Assembly (NCBI RefSeq): GCF_016801865.2
Contig: NC_068939.1
Location: 124,226,187 to 124,290,186, forward strand
From: Culex pipiens pallens
Taxonomy: Eukaryota; Arthropoda; Insecta; Diptera; Culicidae
Direction of reading: 5' to 3'
DNA: 64,000 bases
A model generated the notes under the pieces. The model did not search any database, was not told the DNA's origin, and worked only from the letters and a program-made list of their open reading frames with translations. Of this stretch, positions 35,143-46,300 are shown piece after piece. The number at the start of each line of letters is the position of its first letter. Positions within the stretch are counted from its first letter, which is position 1. The translations under genes and the position numbers were made by a program.

Positions 35143-35378
35143 AGCTCTCGCTTCGCGAAATTTTGGATTGACACCCGTAGACAGTACAGATTGTCGAGGG
35201 ACCTTGACAATCTGTAGTAGACAGTGCCCTTAGGACAAAGTTCTTTGTCAAAACCATGAATTTTGATACCCATATTGCCCCAAGTCGTATGGTTCGATAA
35301 ATTTCCTCCCGGTAGAACCTTCCCCGGGGCAATGGCCACTCCGGGTGTGGCCGATCCTGTCAAAATGGGTGCGGGACA

Positions 35379-36960
35379 TTTCGCCGATGGTCATTTCGCC
35401 GAAGGTCATTTCGCCGAATGTCGTTTCGCCGCATGGGACGTTTCGCCGAATTGACAAATAATCGTATAATAAATATATAAAATGGACACAAATTGTATTA
35501 AAAAAGTATAATGTCCCTAAAAGGTGATTTTACAATCTTTTTTTTAAAAAAATATTTTTTTGTTTCTTAGTATGTTATTTTTATGCATAAACAATCGCTT
35601 AAAAATAATCTAGTTGAAAAAAAAAATCTGCGAGTTTTTGCATTCTTTCAAACTTAAGCAGTTATTTAATTTCAGCATATAATTTCTGTGAGTTTTTGCA
35701 TTAATTTCTGTTAGTTTTTTGCATTCTTGTTTTAATATATCATTTGAATTATTTCTGTGAGTTTTTGCGTTGTGTTAACCATGAGCAGTTCTTTTAATTT
35801 TCTGCTTATAATTTTGATAAATTTCTGTTAGTTTTTGCATTCTTTGTTTTTTAAGCATATTATTTGTATAATTTTTGTAAGTTTTTATATTCTTTCCAAT
35901 ATGAGCAGTTCCTTTGACTTTCAGCATAACATTTTGAAAAAATGCCGGTAGTTTTTGCATTCTTTGTTTACTGAGCATATGTTTTAAATTATTTATGAGA
36001 GTTTTTGCATTCTTTCAAACATGAACAGTTCTTTTATTTTCTGCTTATAATTTTGAATATTTCTGTTTGTTTTTGCATTCTTTGTTTTTCAAGCAAATTA
36101 TTTGTATAATTTTTGGGAGTTTTCGCATTCTTTCAAACATGAGCAGTTCTTTTGGTTTTCAGCACAACATTTTGCAAAATTACTGTTAGTTTTTGCATTC
36201 TATATTTTTGGCATACTTTTCAAATATTTCGGTGAGTTTATACATTATTAGTTTTTTAAGCATATTATTTCTATAATTTTTGGGAGGTTTTGCATTCTTT
36301 CAAACATGAGCAGTTCTTTTGATTTTTAGCATAACATTTTGAAAAATTTCTGTAAGTTTTTGCATTCTTTGTTTTTTTTAAGCAAATTATTTGTAAAATT
36401 TTTGGGAGGTTTTGCATTCTTTCAAACATGAGCAGTTCTTTTGGTTTTCAGCACAACGTTTTGCAAAATTGCTGTCAGTTTTTGCATTCTATATTTTTGG
36501 CATGCTTTTCAAATATTTTGGTGAGTTTATGCATTATTAGTTTTTAAAGCATATTATTTCTATAATTTTTGGGAGGTTTTGCATTCTTTCAAACATGAGC
36601 AGTTATTTTGATTTTTAGAATAACATTTAGAAAATTTTCTGTTAGTTTTTGCATTCTTAATTTTTTAAGCAATTTTTTTGTATTATTTCTGTGAGTTTAT
36701 GTATTCTTTGAAACATGATACGTTCTTTACTTTTTTAAATTATTATATTATTATCTTGCCACTCCTTCTCAAGTTTGCATGACTGAATTACATGATGGCA
36801 CTGCAGCGAACAAATAGCATAAATTATACAAAAAAGTTAATTTTTATTCAATTCGGCGAAACGTCCATTCGGCGAAATGACTTTCGGCGAAACGTACCAT
36901 TCGGCGAAACGACATTCGGCGAAATGACTGTCGGCGAAACGACATTCGGCGAAACGTACC
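35379..36960. mobile_element. Element with TTCGGCGAAA arrays and internal 120-bp tandem repeats
   Basis: The right end (36849-36960) has about nine direct units built on TTCGGCGAAA; the left end (35379-35454) has the reverse complement (TTTCGCCGAA). The interior, about 35610-36720, is a ~120-bp tandem repeat (AGTTTTTGCATTCTTTCAAA, ATGAGCAGTTCTTTTG ...), eight to nine diverged units. Flanks share GATCC(T)GTCAAAATGG and lie in repeat family E, which gives a probable ~15-bp duplication. No ORF of interest. Confidence 0.75.
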
Positions 36961-37410
36961 AGATCCGTCAAAATGGCCATTTTCATTACCAGTATCAAAA
37001 ACCATGAATTTTGATACCCATATTGCCGCAATTTGTATGGTTCCGTAAATGTCCTCCCGCGGGGTTTGTAGCCGTCATCATCCGAGAGGGAATGAAACAT
37101 TTGACAGCTCAAACAATGTCGAAGATTTTGAAAAAGACCCTTCACTTCGTGAGGAACAGCCGCGCCATAACGCTGAGCCGTTTAACGGCCTGACGGTCAT
37201 GGAAGCTTCCTAGTCGGTGGTGTTAGCAAACTGATGTGAAAAACAGGAGATCTGTGTTTCTGTGGACCATCGGTAAATTGCGTCCGGGACGAGGTCCGGG
37301 AGTTTCAGTTGATTCGAAGATGCACCAGGCTTTCCTCCTTTCGGTGGATTTTCGTGCCAGTTTCCCCCTTTCCGATGTCTAAGTTGCCGGTTTCCTATCT
37401 TCCCACCTTT

Positions 37411-37691
37411 GGGAGCGTTCTTTTATTACGTAACGCAAAATTTGGGATTTTTGACCCCCCTCCCCCCCCTTTGTAACAAATCGTAACAGATGAGCCATCC
37501 CCCCTACCCCCCCTGTAACGCGTAACGCAAGGTCTTTTTGCAAATTTTTATGAGTGCTTATATGAAAATTTTGCGTTACGTAACAGAATTTTTCAGCACA
37601 CCCACCCTCCCCCAATTTTCGTAACATTTCGTAACAGACACCGACACCCCCTCCCCCCCCTAACTGCGTTACGTAATAAAAGAACGCTCCC
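37411..37691 (-). mobile_element. MITE-A copy 3 (281 bp)
   Basis: Inverse orientation (C-rich interior). Termini GGGAGCGTTCTTTTATTACG in inverted pair; flanked by TTT (37408-37410, 37692-37694) rather than TAA, which still gives a 3-bp duplication. Confidence 0.92.
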
Positions 37692-38419
37692 TTTACACCC
37701 ACAAATCTAGAGCCAGGGCCCAGGACACGGCCCAGGATTTACAGCTCCCTCGTCTCTGTAATCACCCTGCGCAACGTACGAGGCCATTTTCGAGATCCTG
37801 TTCCCCCGCTTAAATTCGCAAACACGCCATTAAGTTCCAGAAGTTGCTAGCAAACAATCCAAGCAGATTTCACAACTGTTATTTTTGACAATCCATTTGA
37901 CAGGTTGATGATCGATTTCGTCTAGATTCCGCTCGCTAAAGTCAGATTTACTCAGAATGAAATCGGATTTGCTCGGATTTTATTGATTTCACACGCTGTG
38001 TCAGATTCAACCCGATTTAAAAAAAAATGTTGAAATGTTAGCCAAAATCCGGGTTCCCCTCGGAATTTTAATTTTTTTTAATATTTTGTTTAATTTTTTG
38101 CCTCCTTTTTCATTGTTTATTTTTCCTGTGCATGATTTGATTTTCCCGTGTATAATTCCATTTGAAGCGGTGGCAAACCGGAAGAATGCCGGGTCTCAAA
38201 ATGAAATCCCGAAAAACTGAGAGCAAATTTGCTGATTTTCTTCGATGCCCCCAGCACTGGAGATGCTATTATATCAGAACACAAAATTTTCGCTGTACGT
38301 ATAGTTGCGTTTCAAACGGAATTCGTAAACGATTCAAATTGAATTCCGTTTCAGAATTCCTATTGAGTTGATTGAGGTGTAGTTAGATTTTCACGAAATT
38401 TGAGTAAAAATAACTCAAC

Positions 38420-39760
38420 AATTTGGCTTTGTCCCCTCAAGCGTGCACACCGGGCTAGCGACTTTGACACTTCACCCCAGCCCTGTGCACTTCCGCTTTG
38501 CGAACCGGTTCACATCACTTCTTGCCGTCGTCGTTCGCGAATCGCCCGTCAATCAACGCGTGTGGTGCGAGCAAAACGGTTGTGTTTCGTGTGTGATCTC
38601 TCTCTGCTGCTACTGCCGCCGCTACCTTTCTTCAAACTCTTTTGAACAACCTTTTTTCCCCCACGGAACCGTGCGCGCCGACGTCGTCGTTCGGTGTTTA
38701 AATCAGTCGTAGTTTTTTGCTCTCCGCGAGTTAATCCACAAAACAAAAAATCTGTAAGTCGAGTCGTGTGTCTGTGGGGAAATTCCTTTGTGCCCCAGGG
38801 GGAAGCCATTTTCCTTCGCTTTCTTTTTGTTCGGACTTTTTTTTTTATTCCCGTTTGGTGCGCGAAATTCCGGAAGTTGTCCCCGTCGAAAAGGGAGAGA
38901 CAAAGCTGGCCATCATTGCGTCCTTCACGAGTTCGTCGCGAAAGGTGGAAAATTTCCTCCTTTGAATTGCCGTTACGCGGAAATTACGCCCGATTTTCTC
39001 TTGCCTTCGCGAAGACGACGTGGAAAATTTGGGGGAAAAGAAGCGGAATAAAGTAAGAAGACAACGGGTTTCTTCTTGTTTTCGGTCGGATTTGTCTTTC
39101 AATTTTTTTTCGCGATCAACGGGACATTCGGCGGTCGCCATCTTTGATTTACATGTGTGCGTGTGAACCGGTTCAACTGTCAAACACGGTGTACACGCTC
39201 GTTTGAAGTTGATTAAAAAGTAGTTAGTGTTTAGGTTTGAATAGTTTGCTAGTTTTAACAATTTTGTTCGCTGATTTCAACAATAATTTTGTCTGTACAA
39301 GCTTGCTAAGCTATTTCGTTGTAATTTCTTCAAATTCAAAGCAAGTTCTTCACGAAAACAAGCGTTTGCACGTGTGACAGCGCTCGTGCGTGTGTGCGTG
39401 ACATACCGGTACAGTTCCCTAATCCGCGCAAGGAAAAGAAGAGTAAATTCCGTTCCATTTCGTTCGAAATCTCTCGCGCGCCGAACTTTCCACGTTGTTG
39501 ATCCGCTCGCGATTTTTTTTTTTTTTGTTGTCTCACGCAAATTAACAAGTTTTTATTCCTCCACCATCTTGCCGGCTAGTTCTAAATCGCAAAGCATTCA
39601 TTCACGTGTGATTCATTTTAGTTTATTTTTTGCGTTTTCTTTCTCATTTTTACTTTCCGGAATCCGGCCAGCCAAAAAGACACAAATTTTAAGTTACACA
39701 CTCGAATTCGGACCCCGTGTATTTTGAGGAAAACCCGTAAATAAGTAAGCTTTCGTTTGT
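38420..39760 (+). promoter_or_regulatory. kra: GC-rich probable kra promoter and untranslated exon
   Basis: About 1.3 kb of raised GC content, CpG- and CT-rich, ending at a possible donor AAATAA|GTAAGC near 39741. The first coding exon of kra begins 3.6 kb downstream just after a good acceptor (CTGCCACAG, 43340), which needs an upstream untranslated exon; this is the best candidate. Several short ORFs here have no domain. Confidence 0.4.
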
Positions 39761-40215
39761 TTTATTTATTTCTCCTTATTTTCCCACAAGCATTTACCGA
39801 TTAGTTTCCCTTAAGTCTAGTCTCAACACCAAGTTCAGCTTCATTGTCCCTCCGTACAAATTCGCAAATGGTGCAGAAAAAAATAAAAAGATTCGTCGAG
39901 TCACTGAGACGACGATTAGTCACCATTTTATATTGCCCCCACCTCTACGATTCCCACAATCATGCGGTTGATGGTGGAGCAACGACGACGACGATTTTCT
40001 TTGTACAGCATTCTCTGCGTGCTCTTTTTTCGACTTTGTCGTCGCCGTCTTTCGTGGCCACGTGAAACCACGTCAGCGGGTTGATCTGCCTTTTTTGGGG
40101 GGTAAGGGAAATATGCCTATTTTCGGAACATCAAGAGCGAACTTTTATATTCATTTTTTGCAGTTAGATCAAGTCTTTGCTCAATAGTTAATCTAAAAGG
40201 TCAATGTCGTTAACA

Positions 40216-40565
40216 TAACCGGAATAGCGTTGAATAACGTAGTTCATGTTCAAATTGAGAGGTACTAGAAATGGTGTGACAGGATTGGTAAAGACTAGTT
40301 TTGATTAACATGTTCATGCGTTCTAGGTACTTGAAGTTTACGTCTGTGTTTGGGAAATGCAATTAATTTTGTGAAAGATTTTATCTCACTAGGTACTTAA
40401 AGTTTACGTCTGTGTTTGGGAAGCGTAATTGATTTTGTGACAGATTTTGTCACTAGCTATTTGAAGTTCACGTCTGTGTTAAAGAAGTGAAATTTCATGG
40501 GCAAATGTTGCTATGCATTTTTATGTACTTGAATTTCACGTCTGTGTTAGAGAAGCACATGTTTG
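40216..40565 (+). repeat. Diverged ~60-bp tandem repeats
   Basis: Four units of the type TACTTGAAGTTCACGTCTGT followed by GTTTGGGAAGCG, starting near 40326, 40391, 40457 and 40527, after a lead GTTGAATAACGTAGTTCATG. Related blocks at 45960-46160 and 62315-62440. Confidence 0.75.
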
Positions 40566-40628
40566 TCCTGAATTATGCCAGTGAGAAATTTGGCTCGAGG
40601 AGGCTCATGCAAAAAAAAAAATCACTGA

Positions 40629-40814
40629 AGGAGCTATTACACTACGGCAAACAAACAAACTCGCACTTTTTGACAGTTTGCCTGCTTTATTTGTTTGCCT
40701 GGATTTGTTTGTACAAACGTCAGCCTGCATACATTTTGCCTTGTTTGCGAGTTTGCCGCAAACAAGTTTGTGAGTCTAATTTTTTTGTTTGTTTGTGATA
40801 GTCTATTACGTCCT
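40629..40814. mobile_element. MITE-B copy 1 (186 bp)
   Basis: Termini AGGAGCTATTACACTACGGC inverted at the right, flanked by TGA (40626-40628, 40815-40817). Interior rich in CAAACAAACAAAC and GACAGTTTG. Confidence 0.88.
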
Positions 40815-41363
40815 TGAGGTGTCAATACAGTGCAGACTCGGATGTCCGAAGGCTTCTGAAAAAAACTTCGGCTAATAAAATCTCCGATAAAGGTCTTATT
40901 TTGTCACATTTAATTGACTTTTGCTACCCCAATTTAGTCAAATTTGAGTGCATTTTCTTGGTTTTTCATCACCACAATCTTGGATTTAAAATTTTTAAAT
41001 CCCGTTTAGTGCATTTTGGGTAATTTTCCAGCTCAACAACCCATAATAAGACAAAGAAAAATGATAATAAAATTTTCATGAATCGATTACCCCAAGATTC
41101 GATTGAATTCTCTTTCCGAATTCCGATAATTGAGTCTGGACTGTTTTTAAAACATTGCTTTGTTTCAAAAGTTAAACTAAATATGTTATTAAATTCATCA
41201 TTTGAGTTTCAAAAGCTGTCTTTTCTATTGTATAAACTCAAAATCTGGTAAAAAAATCAAATAAAATGAACTTTTATTCACCCAGAAGTAAGTGAAAGAA
41301 ATTCAGAACTTAGGTATATAATATAACGCCTATGAATGAGTTGAGGATCTCTCTATTTATTTA

Positions 41364-41511
41364 AGGAGGTTTTAGACTATGACAAACAAACTCGCACTTT
41401 TTGACAGTTTTGTAGTTTGCCTGCATTTGTTTGCAGAAACTGCATACATTTGGCTTTTTTGCGAGTTTGGCAAACTGTCGTGTTTTTTTTGTCATAGTCT
41501 AATAACCACCT
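41364..41511. mobile_element. MITE-B copy 2 (148 bp)
   Basis: Diverged termini AGGAGGTTTTAGACTATGAC, flanked by TTA (41361-41363, 41512-41514). A further left-end fragment (AAGAGCTATTACACTACGGC) lies at about 41774-41806. Confidence 0.87.
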
Positions 41512-42723
41512 TTACTTTTGGAATTTCATTAAAAAGGTTTGTTTAATATAATCTGAGTAAGAATAATTTTGAAGCAAGTTAAAGTCTGGACTCGATTATC
41601 CCAAGTTAACAAAACACCTGTATTAAATGTGTGCATTTAAATAGTCTTTTGAAATTTAGGTCTGTTTAAAAAAACATTGTAATTTGATTTGAAAACTTTC
41701 TGGAAAAATCCTTCTGATGTCGGGAGAAAACCGGAAATTTTTAAATCGAATTCGGTGGCAATCCTGCGGCTAAAAGAGCTATTACACTACGGCAAACAAA
41801 CTGGCTGTGTTTTTTACTAACATTTACTATATTTTAAGTAAAAAGAAGCTCTCCGCATTTTTGTTTTACAATTTAAATGATAATAGTGCCAATTTATAAT
41901 AGAAAATGTGAAAAACAAGCAAAAAATTTAAAAAGTGGCTGTGAAAACATGAAAAAATTGATAAGCAAAATGTTATGATAGGAGGTGTTAGAATAGGTCA
42001 TATACTACCAGAAACAAACATAAAGTAAACAAGATAAATGCAAATTAAAATACTAAAAATGAAAAAAGAAAAAACTAAAACAAGAGAAGTAAAGTTTTTC
42101 GTAGAACAAAAGTTGCTCAAAATGACCTCCTGAACACGGATAAAAAAATCGAAAAAAAAATTTGGGCTGTAGAAAGTTCAGTGATGTTATGGGAGCAAGG
42201 GCGTCTATGCGAAGTGCCCCTACACTTGTTATACAATCTCCCACATAATTCATTAGTTTTCAAAAAATGTAAGAATTGACAACAAATTCTCTAAAATTCT
42301 AAGATTTTTTAAAGTTACCAAAACATTTTAAAAATGATTCTAAACGCAGAGGAATGCAATTTAAATTTATTTCAGTTGCACTTAAATTTCCATCAAAATT
42401 TTTAACTTTTTTGAAAAAAAAAAAAATACGCGAAGAAGGGAAGGAGAGGGGATGACAAAAACTTTAAATAAAATTTCTACCAGCCTTTTGGAATATGCAA
42501 ATTGGAGGCAGTCTTTTGCTGATTTTGATGGTTTTTTCGAGTTTGTGGGTGTTACCAATATGTGGGATGGCTATAAATTGAATTCGGTTGGTCACCCTGT
42601 TTTTGTGATGTGATGGGAGCAAGGGCGTCTATGCGAAGTGTCCCTACACCCGCTACAAATTTCTGATGTCACCTTCAAAGGGTAAGAATAATTCCAGGTT
42701 GATAAACATCTCAATCAAATTAT

Positions 42724-42891
42724 GACAGTCGTGGTCCACGTATTGAACATCAACCCCCCAGTTCCTTGCGTGGTTATCCCCGGTAACTCGGTTGGGAAAC
42801 TGTCAGAGCAAACCCGATACAAGCCTGTGCTTAGCTATGTTATACGAGCCAACCTCGATGCTCGAGTTTAACACGCAGCCTCGCTACATTA
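42724..42891 (+). ncRNA. Candidate H/ACA snoRNA (family X, copy 1)
   Basis: GACAGT (42724-42729) pairs with ACTGTC (42799-42804), followed at once by AGAGCA, an ANANNA H box (42805-42810); an ACA stands at 42886-42888, three bases before the proposed end. The second hairpin is less clear. A close copy lies at 44581-44750, with the same paired bases and boxes. It is upstream of the first kra coding exon, presumably in the 5' UTR intron, and is enclosed by an inverted repeat (AAGAATAATTCCAGGTTG near 42682, its complement near 42925). Confidence 0.5.
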
Positions 42892-43351
42892 CGTCAATAG
42901 CAATTAAAACGAAAGATTGATGTGTCCAACCTGGAATTATTCTCACCAAAATAAGACTCTCGAGTCGAGAGGGGCCACAAACCCGCTGAATTATTCAACT
43001 CTCGAAGGTGACTTCGCTAGCGCGGCGTGCACCATCACACATCCCCAAAAGTAGGTCAATGAAGCTGAAACACGAGTGTTCAAACGGGACAGACTTTCGC
43101 CCTCTCCTTTTCTTTTTCCTTTAGTTGTTTGAGTATATGTCATTTCCCCTCACTCTCACTCCTTATCTTCTTTCACGACGCTCCCACCCCGTCCAAGGTG
43201 GCAGCGTGGCCTTCACGTGAACGTTTAACCTTTCCTTTGAAGACGACGACGTGCTTTTATTTATTGAAATGATTTGATTTGTTCTTTTTCTCTCCTTTCA
43301 TCAATCGGAATCCGTCCTGCTGCTGCTGCTGCTGCCACAGTAATTTGTTGT

Positions 43352-46300
43352 ATGAGTCAGAAAGCCGAAAGACCAGTACTATCAGGTCAACGCATCAAGA
43401 CCAGGAAAAGGGGTAAGTTGATTAGGCAAGCAGAAAGTCAAAGTAGTTTTGTCACAGACATAACCGGAATGGCGAAGATTCGTAAATTTCGTACTGAAAC
43501 CAAGACACCAACCAACAAATCTATTTAACAAGCAGCGGCGTTTGACGTTCTTCCAGTGAAGTCCGTACTAGAAGTGAGCAAATTAATCCGCTTTGCACTG
43601 GAAATCGGTTGGAGGTCGCCCAGAATCAGGTTGTCGTTGCACAAAAACAACCAGCGCAGCAAAATCCCCCACTTCCGGATGTACTTTTGCGCGACTGTAG
43701 CATTTATTATAAATGCACCAGCTGACCTCTTTCTGCCTTCGCTGTATTTGGCACGACTCTTCTATCTATCCTTGTATTGCTGAACACGGCGTCTGGCGCG
43801 CGCTGTTGGTGCAGGTCGAAGCCATTTTTCTCTACACTTGACACCAGCTGCATCGCGACGGCTTTATTGCAAATTCAATCAATATTCAAAGGGGAGGGAG
43901 GGTCGTTTCATCCCTCACCTGCCCTCGTTATCGCGCTGTTTTGACCTTGTTTACGACCCAGTTTGCGCGCGAAATCCATAACGACTAGTGTGTTACGGTT
44001 CATCAGTCTGTAGCATTACTGAAACTTATGGGACAGTAAGCTTTGGCGAGTGGAGGGCCCTTTCCCGCCTGGTTTCGTTGAACCTCTGACGAGCTGGCGA
44101 CGCCCGACGCCGCTGAACATCTGCACAAACCTCAAGGAAACCTCCGTTTGATCGTCTCGTAACTCGTAGATCAGCAAATTCTACCGTACCCTTCCGCGAT
44201 CCCTAGAAGGGTACGTTTTCACCTTGCTGAGATTGAAACCTTTCGCGTTGAACGACCCGTCCGAACCCGCACCGGGAGGGTCGTTCAACAGTCTGCAAGA
44301 CTTGCGAAAGAACAAACTCCAAAAAACAAGCTACGAGACGATCAAACTCAACCCACAAGCTTCGTGTCCAATCCGGAGAGAACTTACTATACAGCACGTT
44401 CAGTCTACCGTAGGATCCCGTACAAACCCCAGGGGTCGCTACGTTTTCACCGTGCTAAGAACAAACCATCGCTTACACCCGCTTGGATTGCGACTTTCTC
44501 ACCAAATGGCGATCAGGGTTGAATAAGAGAGGAACAGCATCAGTACAACTTCCCGGATTGGAACAACTACTTGTGGCAAACGACAGTCGTGGTCCACGTA
44601 TTGAACATCTACCTTAAGTTCCTTGCGTGGTTATCCCCGGTAACTCGGTTGGGAAACTGTCAGAGCAAACCTGTGTATCAAGCCTATGCTTAGCTATGTT
44701 ATACGAGCCAATCTCGATGCTCGAGCGTAACACGCAGCCTCGCTACATTACATCGAACTCTCGTAACCAATTCACACAAAGATCGCAAAAGGTCGTCGCA
44801 CCGTTCAGCACTTCCAGTCTACCGGAGCATCCCGTAACCCCTGGGATCGGCTACGTTTTCACAGTGCTAAGATCAGAACACCGCCGCTTACACCCGCTTG
44901 GATTGCGACTTTCTCATTCAATGGCGATCAGGGTTGAATAAGAGACGGACAGTTACACAACTATATCGACGCGCGTTTTGTGACTCTCTTTGTATGGATT
45001 GGCTATTGTTTGCGAAATTTCCGTGAAGTCTGATAAAGACGTCAATTAACTTCTCGTCAAGATTAGGTTCAACTCAATTTCATGCACGTGGCCACTATCG
45101 TCACAGCATCTCTTGTTTCAACTTTTCAAAACCAACGCAAATATCGAGCTTCTCTCTTGGTTGTCGTCGTCGTCGACGACGTCTGCAAACAAGTGGAATG
45201 TGATTGCAAACTTTTCCCACCCTACCACCAACTTGGTTACATCTTCTCTCCAATTTCTTGTGGAAACACGTGGAACGAACTAAATTTTCCTTTCCACCCC
45301 ATGGAAACCGTCTGCGTTACGTAACACGTGGGTGTGGTGGGTGAATCTTGCGAACGTCAGCGCAAAAATAAAACTTGTGTCGTCCACGTGCGACCGGTGC
45401 CATATGGTGAAGCTTGAGTGGGTTGGATAAGGGAGTACGAGTACCAAATGTCAAATGTGTCTTATCAGCTAGATAGTAGACGGTAGTCTGGTTAGTTGGG
45501 AGATTTCGAAACTCGATTCGAGAGCAAGCTCATCGACTGACGAAAAAAGCGTAGTACAAACTTCCAAAACCATTCATTTGAAAAATACCGCAAATAACCA
45601 AAGTTATCCGTGTACAACTCTATTATAACGTCAGACGTTACTCTTGATTACCAATAATTTGCTTGCTATTGATAAGTATAATGTTATCTGTTGTCTATTG
45701 TGTTTCCGGTTCAAGCGTATATAAACCCACGTAATCCATTGTACAAACTCTAATTGGAACCCTAATAAAAAATAAAAACACATCGAAAAGAACCACGTGC
45801 AAATTTATTAGTGGCGACGAGGATGAGACCTATCTGCATTAACTTTTTGCCCTCCTCACTATAAAATCACGCGAATTATGAACTTCCTCAATATTTCTCC
45901 TAGATCCAACTTCACGTGTCATATCGACTCACCATCAAATTCTGACAGAATGCCTGTGCGTGACAAAACCGGAATGGCGTTGAATAACGTAGTTCATGTT
46001 TTTTAAGTTTATCGAGACGTCCTAGAATTTCAACAATTTTCAGGCACTTGAGGTACTTGAAGTTCACATCCGTGATAGGGAAGCGCTTTTTCGGTGGCCA
46101 ATTTTGTGCATACTGGGTATTTGATCTTCCCGTCGGTGCTAGGGAAGCGCTCATTTTGCTTGTAAATTCTCTGCATTTTGAATTGAATGAATTGTTACGA
46201 TAGCGAAACTGTGTTGCTTGTGTTAAAACCTAAACATAACAAATACAATAGCTGATAGGACCTTTTTTTTAAATAAAAAAGGAGGAACTTTAGAAATTTC

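Noticed and set aside
43274..43351. Upstream in-frame start for kra
   Set aside because: The acceptor at 43340 would remove it from mRNA, and the family N-terminus starts at 43352.
43552..43605. Hairpin TTCCAGTG/CACTGGAA as another H/ACA snoRNA in kra intron 1
   Set aside because: Perfect 8-bp stem, but no ANANNA box directly after it and no suitable second hairpin with ACA.
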